DNA from: Zeimonas sp003577305
GTDB lineage: Bacteria; Pseudomonadota; Gammaproteobacteria; Burkholderiales; Burkholderiaceae_E
NCBI GenBank assembly: GCA_030263385.1
Contig: SZOX01000001.1
Coordinates: forward strand, 62,001 to 126,000
Reading direction: 5' to 3'
DNA: 64,000 bases
Of this stretch, positions 8,704 to 17,788 are shown in pieces. Below the pieces are notes generated by a model, which had not been told where the DNA came from, made no database searches, and saw only the letters and a list, made by a program, of their open reading frames with translations. Position 1 is the stretch's first letter. Each line of letters opens with the position of its first letter. Both the position numbers and the translations under genes were made by a program.

Positions 8704-9392
8704 GCCGCTTCAAGAACGAGGTCGCGCACCTGCAGGCGCACGTCAAGACCTTGCGCATGGGCGCCGTCGTGCTGCTGGTGATGGCGCTGCTGCTCGGCAT
8801 TGGCTGGTGGAGTGCGCCCAAGAGTCTGACCATCCACGTACCGCCCGACCTGCGCTCGGGCAGCACGCGCCAGTGGTGGGACGTGCCGCCGGAAAGTGTC
8901 TACGCCTTCACCTTCTACATCTGGCAGCAGGTCCAACGCTGGCCGACCAACGGCGACGAAGACTACCCGCGCAACCTACGCGCGCTGTCCGCTTACCTCA
9001 CCCCGAGCTGCCGAGCCTTCTTGCAACAGGACTACGAGTACCGGCGCGGCAACGGCGAACTGCGCCAGCGCGTGCGCGGCGTCTACGAGATTCCGGGACG
9101 GGGCTATGGCGACGATCCTGCGACGCGCGTGCGGGTGATGTCCACCAACAACTGGATCGTCACGCTCGACGTGAGCGCCGACGAGTATCTGGGTTCCGAG
9201 CAGGTCAAGCGAGCGCTGGTGCGCTATGCGCTGAAGGTGGTGCGCATGGACGTGGACCCCGAGAACAACCCGTTCGGCCTGGCACTCGACTGCTACGCCA
9301 GCGCGCCGCAGCGCATCGAAGCCCCGCCGGCCGCAACGCCAGCCGGCAAGGCCGCCGGTGCTATCGGCGCCCCGCAAGGAGACCACCCATGA
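8700..9392 (+). CDS. ICE transfer protein, PFL_4703 (TIGR03746) type (TraE-like)
   Basis: A 230-residue protein with a single N-terminal membrane helix (about residues 20-40) and a periplasmic domain containing VPPESVYAFTFYIWQQVQRW and LTPSCRAFLQQDYE. This bitopic layout is that of TraE/VirB8-like proteins, which link inner-membrane and core-complex parts of the secretion channel. It sits within an unbroken run of overlapping genes; both ends overlap neighbours by 4 bases. Confidence 0.75.
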   Translation: MSRFKNEVAHLQAHVKTLRMGAVVLLVMALLLGIGWWSAPKSLTIHVPPDLRSGSTRQWWDVPPESVYAFTFYIWQQVQRWPTNGDEDYPRNLRALSAYLTPSCRAFLQQDYEYRRGNGELRQRVRGVYEIPGRGYGDDPATRVRVMSTNNWIVTLDVSADEYLGSEQVKRALVRYALKVVRMDVDPENNPFGLALDCYASAPQRIEAPPAATPAGKAAGAIGAPQGDHP

Positions 9393-10336
9393 AGCGCCTT
9401 GCTGTGCCGGCCCTGGCCGGCGTCCTGTTGTTCCTGTCGCTCGCGTCCGCCCAGGCTGTGGAGATCCTGCGCTGGGAGCGTCTGCCGCTGGCCGTGCCGC
9501 TGGTCGTCGGCCAGGAGCGCGTGGTCTTCATCGACCGCAACGTCCGCATCGGCCTGCCGCCTGGTGTCGGCGAGCATTTGCGCGTGCAGAGCGCGGGCGG
9601 CGCCATCTATCTGCGTGCGAGCCAGCCCATCGCGCCCACGCGGTTGCAACTGCAAGACGTGGAGTCTGGCGCGCTGATCCTGCTGGACATCGCCGCTGAG
9701 CCGGCGAAGGCCGGGCAGGCCGCGCTGGAGCCGGTGCGCATCGTCGAAGGCGATGCGACCGCCTCGCGCGGCGGCGCGGCCGGCACGTCGTCAGGCGCAA
9801 ACCCTAACGCGGAGGACGAGGCGCCGCGCGAGGAGTCCGCTTCGCCGTCCACGCCAGTGCGCAAGCGCGAGACGCCGGTGCCGGTGGTGCTGACGCGCTA
9901 TGCGGCGCAGAACCTCTATGCGCCGTTGCGCACGGTTGAACCCGTAGCCGGCATCGGCCGCGTGAACCTGCGACACGACTTGGCGCTGGACACCCTGCTG
10001 TCCACGCTGCCGGTGCGCGCCCAGACGCTGGCCGCCTGGCGCCTCGAAGACCAGTGGGTGACGGCCGTGCGCCTCACGAACACGTCGGCGCGCTGGCTGG
10101 ATCTCGATCCGCGCGCGCTGCAAGGCGACTTCGTGGCGGCGACCTTCCAGCATCCCACGCTCGGGCCGGCGGGCCAGTCAGCCGACACCACGGTGGTCTA
10201 CCTGGTGACGCGCGGCCGCGGCCTGGCCGACGCCGTGCTGCCAAGGATCAGTCGCGTCAACGCCATGGTGAACCTGCCACCCGCGGGCGCGGCTGGCGCT
10301 TCCGGTATCGCCGAAGGGGCCAACGATGAAAAGTAA
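9389..10336 (+). CDS. ICE transfer protein, PFL_4704 (TIGR03749) type (TraK-like)
   Basis: The signal peptide ends near LASAQA. The periplasmic part opens with VEILRWERLPLAVPLVVGQE, the hallmark of TIGR03749 proteins, and has a low-complexity Ala/Glu/Pro linker around residues 130-170. TraK/VirB9-like proteins form the outer-membrane core of the secretion channel; this is the likely equivalent here. The gene overlaps the next by 11 bases. Confidence 0.75.
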   Translation: MKRLAVPALAGVLLFLSLASAQAVEILRWERLPLAVPLVVGQERVVFIDRNVRIGLPPGVGEHLRVQSAGGAIYLRASQPIAPTRLQLQDVESGALILLDIAAEPAKAGQAALEPVRIVEGDATASRGGAAGTSSGANPNAEDEAPREESASPSTPVRKRETPVPVVLTRYAAQNLYAPLRTVEPVAGIGRVNLRHDLALDTLLSTLPVRAQTLAAWRLEDQWVTAVRLTNTSARWLDLDPRALQGDFVAATFQHPTLGPAGQSADTTVVYLVTRGRGLADAVLPRISRVNAMVNLPPAGAAGASGIAEGANDEK

Positions 10337-11792
10337 TCCGCTCCTGAAGTGGCTCCTGATCCCGATGGCGCTGCTGCTGGTGTTCGCCGGCGTCAGGATG
10401 TTCTCGGGTGATCGCGTCGGCAAGCCAGCGCCGGCCGGCGCCGCCAGCCAGCTCACGCCCGAGGAGATGAAGGCGTTGGGCATCGAGGGCGACACGCCGC
10501 GCGATACGGTCGCCACGCTGGTGGCGCAGGTCAAGCAGTTGCGCAACGAGCTGCAAACGGCCCTCAACGACAACCGGAACCAGAAGGCCGAGAACGAGCG
10601 CATGCGGTCGCGCGAAAGCGCCATCGACCAGCGCATTCAGAGCGCGCTGGACGGTGAGCGCACCCGCCTGCAGCAGGCCCGCGAGCAGGTGGCGAGCGAC
10701 CGGCAGCAGACCCAGGGGCTGCTTTCCGATCTGCAAAGGCGCCTGGACAGCCTCTCCGGCAAGGGCGGACAGGCCGACCTGCCGATCGGGTTGGGGCTGG
10801 AGGACGGCGACGGAAAGAGCTTCGGCGGCGGCCGGAGCCCTGGCAGCGCGAGCAGCAGCGGCACGCGCTGGGTCGAACCGGACGACGCGAAGCCGCAGGC
10901 CAAGAACGGTAGCGCGATCGGGAACTTCAACTTCCCGACCAGCTTCGGCCCGGCGCAGAAGACGCTTTCCAACGCCGCCGACGCCGTGACGGACGCCGGC
11001 AGCCGCGCAGTCGGCGCATCCAAGAAGGCGGTCTACACCGTGCCGTCGAACTCGACCCTGATGGGTTCGATCGCGATGACGGCGCTGATCGGCCGCGTGC
11101 CGATCGACGGCGTGGTGACCGATGCATATCCGTTCAAGGTCTTGATCGGTCCGGACAACCTCACCGCCAACGGCATCGACATTCCCGACGTGGCGGGTGC
11201 GGTGGTCAGCGGCACGGCCTCCGGCGACTGGACCCTCTCGTGCGTGCGCGGGCAAATCCGCTCCGTCACGTTCGTGTTCAACGACGGGACCATTCGCACC
11301 ATGCCCGAGGACGGCAGCCGCAACCAGGGCAGCCAGGGCGGCAGCGCGCAGGCGCATGCCGGCAGCAGCACCCAAGGCGGCCTGGGCTGGATCAGCGATC
11401 CCTATGGCATCCCCTGCGTCAGCGGCGAGCGCCGCAGCAACGCGCAGCAGTACCTGGGCAGCCAGGCGCTCATCACTGCGGCCGGGGCTGGCGCGGCCTC
11501 GCTCATCAAGTCCAACAACGGCAGCGTCGCCGTGGTGGCCAATAGCAACGGCTCGCTGGGCACCGTCGGCATCTCGGGCAACGAAGCCATGGGCCGCATC
11601 CTGGCCGGCGGCGTGCGCGACATGGCCGATTGGGTGAACAAGTTGTACGGACAGGCCTTCGCCGCCGTCTACGTGCGGCCCGGCGCCAAGGTCGCGGTGC
11701 ATCTGGAGCAGCCGCTCAACATCGACTACGACGCCAAGGGGCGCCGGGTCAATCACACCCTCGGAGGCGCCCATGCGTCGGAACTGGATTGA
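10326..11792 (+). CDS. ICE transfer protein, PFL_4705 (TIGR03752) type (TraB/VirB10-like)
   Basis: The 488-residue product has one N-terminal membrane helix (about residues 10-26), a long coiled coil (about 60-150, with LVAQVKQLRNELQTALNDNR), a Gly/Ser linker and a C-terminal beta-barrel domain (about 235-480). In the latter, VYTVPSNSTLMGSIAMTAL and GRVPIDG match the VirB10/TraB fold that spans the envelope. It would form the core scaffold with the TraK- and TraV-like partners. The lipoprotein gene starts 20 bases before its stop. Confidence 0.8.
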   Translation: MKSNPLLKWLLIPMALLLVFAGVRMFSGDRVGKPAPAGAASQLTPEEMKALGIEGDTPRDTVATLVAQVKQLRNELQTALNDNRNQKAENERMRSRESAIDQRIQSALDGERTRLQQAREQVASDRQQTQGLLSDLQRRLDSLSGKGGQADLPIGLGLEDGDGKSFGGGRSPGSASSSGTRWVEPDDAKPQAKNGSAIGNFNFPTSFGPAQKTLSNAADAVTDAGSRAVGASKKAVYTVPSNSTLMGSIAMTALIGRVPIDGVVTDAYPFKVLIGPDNLTANGIDIPDVAGAVVSGTASGDWTLSCVRGQIRSVTFVFNDGTIRTMPEDGSRNQGSQGGSAQAHAGSSTQGGLGWISDPYGIPCVSGERRSNAQQYLGSQALITAAGAGAASLIKSNNGSVAVVANSNGSLGTVGISGNEAMGRILAGGVRDMADWVNKLYGQAFAAVYVRPGAKVAVHLEQPLNIDYDAKGRRVNHTLGGAHASELD

Positions 11793-12225
11793 AGCGGCCG
11801 CGGCTTTGCTCGCGGCCATGGGCACAGTGATGGCGCTGGGCGGCTGCGCCACCAGCAAAGACGAACTGCTGCCGCACGGCAATCACACGATGCTCGACGT
11901 GTGGCAGCAGGAGACAGGTGGCAGCGGCAGCGCGGGCGGCGGCCAGGCGGCGCGGCAACTGCTCGATGCACGCCAGGGCCTGCGCCGCCCACTCACCGAA
12001 GCCGACGTACAAGCCGCGCTGGCCACCAATGCCGCCTACACGCGCACGGCCACGAATGAAATCCGCCAGCAGTTCCGTCGCCTGCCGAACCCGGACCTGG
12101 TGATGTACGTCTTCCCGCACCTGGCCGGAACCGACTCGGTGCCGGTGCCCGGCTACAGCACGGTGTTCCCGTTGCATCGGAGCGTGCAGTACGCGATGCC
12201 TGGTGAACGGGTGGAGGACTACTGA
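11773..12225 (+). CDS. Transfer-region lipoprotein, TIGR03751 type (TraV-like)
   Basis: A lipoprotein signal with lipobox ALGGC places the mature N-terminus at about residue 25. The mature protein is 125 residues and ends QYAMPGERVEDY. Size, lipidation and position before traC match TIGR03751, which is functionally analogous to TraV/VirB7. It overlaps the VirB10-like gene and the traC gene (TGATG). Confidence 0.8.
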   Translation: MRRNWIEAAAALLAAMGTVMALGGCATSKDELLPHGNHTMLDVWQQETGGSGSAGGGQAARQLLDARQGLRRPLTEADVQAALATNAAYTRTATNEIRQQFRRLPNPDLVMYVFPHLAGTDSVPVPGYSTVFPLHRSVQYAMPGERVEDY

Positions 12226-15137
12226 TGGCTTGGTCCTTGCCGTGGCTGCGCAAGGCGGCTTCGCCTGATTTCGTCACGACCCTGCCGGCCGATGCCGCTG
12301 ACGATGGTAGCGACGCCTGGCAGCGGCACGTCGCCAGGCTCGGCGAACAGGGTATCCCGGAACCCGGCATCCGTGACGATGCCTGCAGGCCTGCGACACA
12401 GGCCGAACATGACGCCCTGTACCACGTCGCACCATCGTTCGCCGACCTCCTGCCCTGGGTGGAATTCCTGCCCAGCTCAAAGAGCATGCTGCTGGAAGAC
12501 GGTCAGTCGGTGGCCGCCTTCTTCGAGCTGACCTCCTTGGGCACGGAGGGGCGTGAGATGGCCTGGCTGTGGCAGGCCCGCGATGCGCTCGAGAACGCGC
12601 TGCAGGACTCGTTCGATGAACTGGACGAGAACCCTTGGGTGGTACAGCTCTATGCCCAGGACGAATCGAACTGGGACAGCTACCTGCGCGAGCTGGCCGG
12701 CTATGTGCGGCCGCGTGCTCAGGGCAGCATCTTCACTGAGTTCTACTTGAAGTTCTTCGCGCACCACCTGCGCGCCGTCGCCAAGCCCGGCGGCCTGTTC
12801 GAGGACACGACGGTCACACGCCTGCCATGGCGCGGCCAGGTGCGGCGCGTGCGCATGGTGGTCTACCGCCGCACGCCCACCGCATCGTCCGCCCGTCGCG
12901 GCCAATCGCCCGAGCAGGCGCTGGCTACCACTTGCGACCGGCTCGTCGGTGGCTTGGCCAACGCTGGCGTGAAGGCCCGACGCCTACTGGCCGCCGACAT
13001 CCATGACTGGCTGCTGCGCTGGTTCAATCCGCATCCGATGCTGCTGGGATCGACGCCAGACGACCGCGAGCGGTTCTACGCGGCGACGAGGTATCCCGAG
13101 GAGCCGGAAGAAGGCGAGATCGAGCTCGCGAGCGGTGACTTCGCTCAGCGTCTGTTCTTCGGCCAGCCGCGCTCGGACGTTGAAACTGGCACTTGGTGCT
13201 TCGACGGCCTGCCGCACCGGATCATCGTGATGGACCGGCTGCGCATGCCGCCCGCGACCGGCCACGTCACTGGCGAGACGCGCAAGGGCGGCGATGCGAT
13301 GAACGCGCTGTTCGACCAGTTCCCGGAGGACACGGTGATGTGCCTCACCCTGGTGGCGACACCGCAGGATGTGCTGGAGAGCCACCTGAACCACCTGAGC
13401 AAGAAGTCGGTCGGCGAGACGCTGGCTTCGGAACAGACCCGACATGACGTGCAGCAGGCGCGCGGCCTGATCGGCTCCGCGCACAAGCTCTATCGCGGCG
13501 CGCTCGCGTTCTTCCTGCGCGGCCGTGACATGGACCAGCTCGATGCGCGCGGCGTGCAGCTCGTCAACGTCATGCTCAACGCCGGCCTGCAGCCGGTGCG
13601 CGAGGAAGATGAAGTGGCGCCGCTCAACAGCTACCTGCGCTGGCTGCCCTGCGTCTACAACCCCGGTGAGGACAAGCGCCAGTGGTACACGCAACTGATG
13701 TTCGCGCAGCATGGCGCGAACCTGGCGCCGGTGTGGGGCCGCAGCCAAGGCACAGGGCACCCCGGCATCACTTTCTTCAACCGCGGTGGCGGGCCGATCA
13801 CCTTCGATCCGCTGAACCGGCTCGACCGGCAGATGAATGCGCACCTGTTCCTGTTCGGCCCCACGGGCTCGGGCAAGTCCGCGACGCTCAACAACATCCT
13901 GAACCAGGTGACGGCGATCTACCGGCCGCGCCTTTTCATCGTCGAGGCGGGCAACTCGTTCGGCCTGTTCGGCGACTTCGCCGCACGTCTCGGCCTGAAG
14001 GTACATCGCGTCAAGCTCGCGCCCGGCGCGGGCGTGAGCCTCGCACCGTTCGCCGATGCGCACCGCCTCGTAGAGACGCCCAGCCAGGTGCAGACGCTGG
14101 ATGCCGATGATCTGGACGAGGACCGCGACGAGGCGGTGCAGGCGGCCGATGCCGACGAGCAGCGCGACGTGCTGGGCGAGCTGGAGATCACCGCGCGGCT
14201 GATGATCACCGGCGGCGAAGACAAGGAGGAGGCGCGCATGACGCGCGCCGACCGCAGCCTGATTCGCCAGTGCATCCTCGATGCCGCCCAGCGTTGCGTG
14301 AGCGAGAAGCGCACGGTGCTCACGTGCGACGTGCGCGATGCGCTGCGCGAGCGCGCCCAGGACGCCACGCTGCCCGAGGCGCGCCGGGCGCGGCTGCTGG
14401 AGATGGCCGACGCGATGGACATGTTCGCGCAGGGCGTGGACGGCGAGATTTTCGACCGGCCCGGCACGCCTTGGCCCGAAGCCGACATCACCATCGTCGA
14501 TCTGGCGACCTTCGCGCGTGAGGGCTACAACGCGCAGTTGTCGATCGCGTACATCTCGCTGATCAACACGGTGAACAACATCGCCGAGCGCGATCAGTTC
14601 CTGGGTCGGCCGATCATCAACGTGACCGACGAAGGCCACATCATCACGAAGAACCCGCTGCTCAGCCCGTTCGTGGTCAAGGCGACCAAAATGTGGAGAA
14701 AGCTGGGCGCTTGGTACTGGCTGGCGACGCAAAACATCGACGATCTGCCCAAGGCGGCCGAGCCCATGTTGAACATGATCGAGTGGTGGATCTGCCTGTC
14801 CATGCCACCCGATGAAGTGGAGAAGATCGCGCGCTTCCGCGAGCTGAACCCGGCGCAGAAAGCGTTAATGCTGTCGGCGCGCAAGGAGGCCGGCAAGTTC
14901 AGCGAGGGCGTGATCCTCTCCAAGAGCATGGAGGTGCTGTTTCGTGCGGTGCCACCAAGCTTGTACCTCGCGCTCGCGCAGACCGAGCCGGAGGAGAAGG
15001 CCGAGCGCTTCCAGGTCATGCAGCACTACGGCATTGGCGAGCTGGATGCTGCCTTCAGAATCGCCGAGCGGATCGACCGCGCACGGGGCATTCAGTCCCT
15101 TGCGCTCGATGCGTTGACGCCGAATGGAGGGGCATGA
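12225..15137 (+). CDS. traC: Conjugative transfer ATPase TraC (PFL_4706 type)
   Basis: A 970-residue VirB4/TraC-family ATPase that powers pilus and channel assembly at the inner membrane. The N-terminal half resembles TraC pilus-assembly domains; the P-loop FGPTGSGKSATLN lies near residue 544 and a Walker B-like strand IINVTDEGHII near 797. Typical late motifs are present, such as KMWRKLGAWYWLATQN. An acidic insert follows the P-loop (about residues 625-650, DADDLDEDRDEAVQAADADE). Length and layout fit TIGR03744. The start overlaps the preceding stop. Confidence 0.9.
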   Translation: MAWSLPWLRKAASPDFVTTLPADAADDGSDAWQRHVARLGEQGIPEPGIRDDACRPATQAEHDALYHVAPSFADLLPWVEFLPSSKSMLLEDGQSVAAFFELTSLGTEGREMAWLWQARDALENALQDSFDELDENPWVVQLYAQDESNWDSYLRELAGYVRPRAQGSIFTEFYLKFFAHHLRAVAKPGGLFEDTTVTRLPWRGQVRRVRMVVYRRTPTASSARRGQSPEQALATTCDRLVGGLANAGVKARRLLAADIHDWLLRWFNPHPMLLGSTPDDRERFYAATRYPEEPEEGEIELASGDFAQRLFFGQPRSDVETGTWCFDGLPHRIIVMDRLRMPPATGHVTGETRKGGDAMNALFDQFPEDTVMCLTLVATPQDVLESHLNHLSKKSVGETLASEQTRHDVQQARGLIGSAHKLYRGALAFFLRGRDMDQLDARGVQLVNVMLNAGLQPVREEDEVAPLNSYLRWLPCVYNPGEDKRQWYTQLMFAQHGANLAPVWGRSQGTGHPGITFFNRGGGPITFDPLNRLDRQMNAHLFLFGPTGSGKSATLNNILNQVTAIYRPRLFIVEAGNSFGLFGDFAARLGLKVHRVKLAPGAGVSLAPFADAHRLVETPSQVQTLDADDLDEDRDEAVQAADADEQRDVLGELEITARLMITGGEDKEEARMTRADRSLIRQCILDAAQRCVSEKRTVLTCDVRDALRERAQDATLPEARRARLLEMADAMDMFAQGVDGEIFDRPGTPWPEADITIVDLATFAREGYNAQLSIAYISLINTVNNIAERDQFLGRPIINVTDEGHIITKNPLLSPFVVKATKMWRKLGAWYWLATQNIDDLPKAAEPMLNMIEWWICLSMPPDEVEKIARFRELNPAQKALMLSARKEAGKFSEGVILSKSMEVLFRAVPPSLYLALAQTEPEEKAERFQVMQHYGIGELDAAFRIAERIDRARGIQSLALDALTPNGGA

Positions 15138-15907
15138 TGCGCGTACCCGCATTCGCCCGGTCCCGTCGATTCGTCGTCGCCGCGTCATTGGCTACGGTGG
15201 GCACGCTGGTCCTGGTCGCTTCCCTGCAGAAGCACGGGCCTTCTTCAGAAATGCCAGTCGCTGAACCACCAAATGCGGAGTCGCCTTCTATGCTGACCGG
15301 CACGCAGGGCGCGTCATCGACGCCTGCAGGCTCGCCCTGGCGCTACGGCCGGGCCGATGCGCGCTTCACGGTGGTCGAGTACGCCGACCTGGAATGCCCG
15401 TTCTGCCGCGCGTACTTCGCGGTGCTCAAGCGCTGGATCGACGCGCATCCCGAGGTCAACTGGCAGTGGTACCACCTGCCGCTGTCGATGCACGAGCCCG
15501 CAGCATCCGCGCAGGCACGTCTGGTCGAATGCGTCGGCCAGACCGGCGGCTCGACGGCGTTCTGGCAGGCCGTGGAGTGGGTTTATGCGAACACGCGCGG
15601 CGAAGGCCAAGGCTTGCCCGAAGGGCTGCGCTACCCCGGCCTCACGGCCGACGCGCAGCGCTGTCTGGACAGCGACCGTCCCGATGCGGTGATCCGCGCA
15701 CAGGCAGACGAGGCGGCTAAGCAGCGCATCGCCGTCACGCCCACGCTGCGGCTGCAGGACAACCAATCCGGCAAGACGCTGCTGCTGCACGGCCCGGTCG
15801 AGGGCGACGCCTTGATGTCGGCCATCGACTTGCTGACTGCCGGTGATGCCGAAGCCCCGTCAACAAAGGTAATGCCTGCCGACGCCGCCGGCGACATACC
15901 CAGGTAA
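15134..15907 (+). CDS. DsbA-like thioredoxin-fold protein of the transfer region
   Basis: An N-terminal membrane anchor or signal (about residues 13-32) precedes a thioredoxin fold with the redox motif CPFC in DLECPFCRAYFAVLKRW (about residue 90). The cis-proline region VTPTLRLQDN lies near residue 200. A DsbA/DsbG-like periplasmic oxidoreductase is inferred, likely forming disulfides in transfer proteins. It overlaps traC by 4 bases and ends before a strong terminator, so it is the last gene of this transcript. Confidence 0.8.
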   Translation: MMRVPAFARSRRFVVAASLATVGTLVLVASLQKHGPSSEMPVAEPPNAESPSMLTGTQGASSTPAGSPWRYGRADARFTVVEYADLECPFCRAYFAVLKRWIDAHPEVNWQWYHLPLSMHEPAASAQARLVECVGQTGGSTAFWQAVEWVYANTRGEGQGLPEGLRYPGLTADAQRCLDSDRPDAVIRAQADEAAKQRIAVTPTLRLQDNQSGKTLLLHGPVEGDALMSAIDLLTAGDAEAPSTKVMPADAAGDIPR

Positions 15908-15941
15908 GCCAAGTTCAAGGCCCTACGGTCTTCGATTCCCC

Positions 15942-15969
15942 GCGGGAGCTTCGGCTCCCGCTTTCATTT
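15942..15969 (+). terminator. Rho-independent terminator with UUCG tetraloop
   Basis: GCGGGAGC-TTCG-GCTCCCGC is followed by TTTCATTT. It ends the long transfer operon after the DsbA-like gene. Confidence 0.9.
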
Positions 15970-16071
15970 GAACAGGCAAATCGGAACGGTTGCGATGCAC
16001 TTTGTTTGTCGCGGGCGAATTGGCGTTGTCGTTCGATTGGGGCTTCGACCGAGTTCCCGGGGACTTCCGAC

Positions 16072-16453
16072 ATGACGGCTTCCATCTTCACGCGCTTGCC
16101 GCGGCAGCGGGCTACCCACATCGCCGTGATGCTGGGGTTGGCATCGGCTGCCATTTGCCAGGCGGCAACGGCAGCCGATGTACTCGTTGTCACCGACAGC
16201 CTGCATCCGGTGCAGGCACCGGCCGGCGTGCGCGTCATCGAACTGGACCAGGCTGCACGCATCGAGGCTGAGTTGGCCGTCAACCTGCCTGCCGATCCCG
16301 TCCGCGCCACCGCCATCGTGCAGCAGCGTTTGCGCGAGGGCGGCCAGGACTTGCAGCGCCGCATCGCACGCGCCTACCAGGACGTGGCCGATGCGTGGGG
16401 CTTGGGGCTGACCAAGCTGCCCGCCGTGGTCGTCGATCGCTGCTACGTGATCT
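16072..16453 (+). pseudogene. ICE protein PFL_4709 (TIGR03757) type, 5' part, split by IS3 element
   Basis: This piece encodes a signal peptide and the bulk of a TIGR03757-type protein: VLVVTDSLHPVQAPAGVRVIEL, then GLTKLPAVVVDRCYVI, after which the frame runs into the IS and stops. The missing C-terminus (YGETDVARGVARIETHR) is found immediately beyond the IS in register. Family members are small thioredoxin-like proteins of the secretion machinery. Only about 20 terminal residues are lost, so partial function is possible. Confidence 0.85.
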
Positions 16454-16535
16454 AAGAAGTGGCGCCGGATAGTCGGACAGCCGGGTAAGTGGGAGCTCTG
16501 CTCCAATGGGCGACGTTGTCGCCGAGGAGCAGACC

Positions 16536-16838
16536 ATGAAACGACCGCGCAGGAACCACGCACCGAAGTTCAAGGCCATGGTGGCGTTGGCGGCGATCCG
16601 GGGCGAGAAGACCCTGGTCGAGCTGGCCGAGCAGTACAAGGTCCACCCGAACCAGATCGGGCAGTGGCGGCTGGAGTTGCTGGAGCGCGCCGCCGAGGTG
16701 TTCGCCACGGCCGCCGAGAAGCGCGACGCCGGTCCGGATGTGAAGACGCTGCACGCCAAGATCGGGCAGCTGGCCTTGGAGAATGATTTTTTGGCCGGCG
16801 CGCTCGGTCGCATCGGCGATGCGAGCGCAAAGCGATGA
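16536..16838 (+). CDS. IS3-family transposase OrfA
   Basis: A 100-residue helix-turn-helix protein (HAPKFKAMVALAAIRG, VHPNQIGQWRLELLE) followed by a leucine-zipper-like C-terminus. It binds the IS ends and is normally joined to OrfB by -1 frameshifting. A T_TTT_TTG heptamer lies at 16787-16793 in the zero frame, and the -1 frame is open from there into orfB. Orf B's own ATG overlaps the orfA stop region by 4 bases. Confidence 0.9.
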   Translation: MKRPRRNHAPKFKAMVALAAIRGEKTLVELAEQYKVHPNQIGQWRLELLERAAEVFATAAEKRDAGPDVKTLHAKIGQLALENDFLAGALGRIGDASAKR

Positions 16839-17662
16839 TCGACCCGACACATGAACTGCCGATCGTGCGCCAGGCGCAGCTGCTGGACCTGGCGCGCTCG
16901 ACGGCCTACTACCAGCCGCAGCCGACCTCGGACGCGGACCTGACGCTGATGCGGCGCATGGACCAGCTGCATCTCGAGCATCCCTTCGCCGGCAGCCGGA
17001 TGCTGCGCGACCTGCTCAACCGAGAAGGCATCGCGGTCGGCCGCAAGCATGTGGCGACGCTGATGCGCCGGATGGGCATCGAGGCGCTGTATCAGCGGCC
17101 GCGGACCAGCGGCCGGCATCGCGAGCACCCGGTGTTCCCGTATCTGCTGCGCGGCGTCACCATCGACCGGCCGAACCAGGTCTGGGCGATGGACACGACC
17201 TACATTCCGATGCGCCGCGGCTTCGTGTATCTGACCGTAGTCCTCGACTGGGCCAGCCGCCGAGTTCTGGCGTGGCGACTGTCGATCAGCCTGGCCGCGG
17301 ACGCTGCCGTCGAAGCGTTGGAGGAGGCGATCGCCAAGCACGGCGCGCCGGAGATCATGAACACCGATCAGGGCAGCCAATTCACCGCATCGGCCTTCAT
17401 CGATGTCCTGCGCCGCCACGACATTCGGATCAGCATGGACGGCAAGGGCTGTTGGCGCGACAACGTGTTCGTCGAGCGGCTGTGGAAGTCGGTCAAGTAC
17501 GAGCACGTCTACCTCCACGCCTACGAAACCACGAGCGAGGCCCGCACCAAACTGGCGGTCTACCTTGACTTCTACAACCGCCGCCGGCCGCATTCCAGCC
17601 TTGACCGGCAGGCACCGGATGACGTGTACTTCGACCAGCCGCCGCTACGACTGGCGGCTTAA
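16835..17662 (+). CDS. IS3-family transposase OrfB (DDE integrase domain)
   Basis: The 275-residue protein has an N-terminal HTH_21 region (HPFAGSRMLRDLLNREGI) and a retroviral-type integrase core. The DDE residues are visible in WAMDTTYIPM, NTDQGSQFT and the later KGCWRDNVFVERLWKSVK. All expected motifs are present, so the copy looks intact. It is in the -1 frame relative to orfA, consistent with an OrfAB fusion transposase. Confidence 0.92.
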   Translation: MIDPTHELPIVRQAQLLDLARSTAYYQPQPTSDADLTLMRRMDQLHLEHPFAGSRMLRDLLNREGIAVGRKHVATLMRRMGIEALYQRPRTSGRHREHPVFPYLLRGVTIDRPNQVWAMDTTYIPMRRGFVYLTVVLDWASRRVLAWRLSISLAADAAVEALEEAIAKHGAPEIMNTDQGSQFTASAFIDVLRRHDIRISMDGKGCWRDNVFVERLWKSVKYEHVYLHAYETTSEARTKLAVYLDFYNRRRPHSSLDRQAPDDVYFDQPPLRLAA

Positions 17663-17719
17663 CCCGCAGAGCAACCACTTAAGAAACCCGAAAAACTGTC
17701 CGACCGCGTGGGGCCACCT

Positions 17720-17788
17720 CTCTACGGCGAGACGGACGTGGCCCGCGGCGTGGCGCGCATCGAAACCCACCGGAGAACCAAGCCGTGA
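17720..17788 (+). pseudogene. 3' remainder of the split PFL_4709-type gene
   Basis: Directly after the IS the sequence encodes LYGETDVARGVARIETHRRTKP and a stop, the expected C-terminus of the interrupted protein. The stop overlaps the GTG start of the next gene (GTGA), showing that the original genes were translationally coupled. With the IS in place this piece has no start of its own. Confidence 0.8.

Larger units (their letters stand above)
16454..17719 (+). mobile_element. IS3-family insertion sequence inserted in a transfer gene
   Basis: The boundaries are deduced from the interrupted gene: the host codons on either side join as GTG ATC TAC GGC, with the triplet TCT present on both sides (16451-16453 and 17720-17722), as expected for a 3-bp target duplication. 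The ends carry imperfect inverted repeats sharing AGGTGGC-like bases and the block GTCGGACAG about 16-24 bases in. It encodes overlapping orfA and orfB. The exact outer bases could be off by a few nucleotides. Confidence 0.8.

Noticed and set aside
12984..14732. Minus-strand frame of 582 codons inside traC
   Set aside because: Antisense shadow of a clear VirB4/TraC ATPase; composition is not protein-like.
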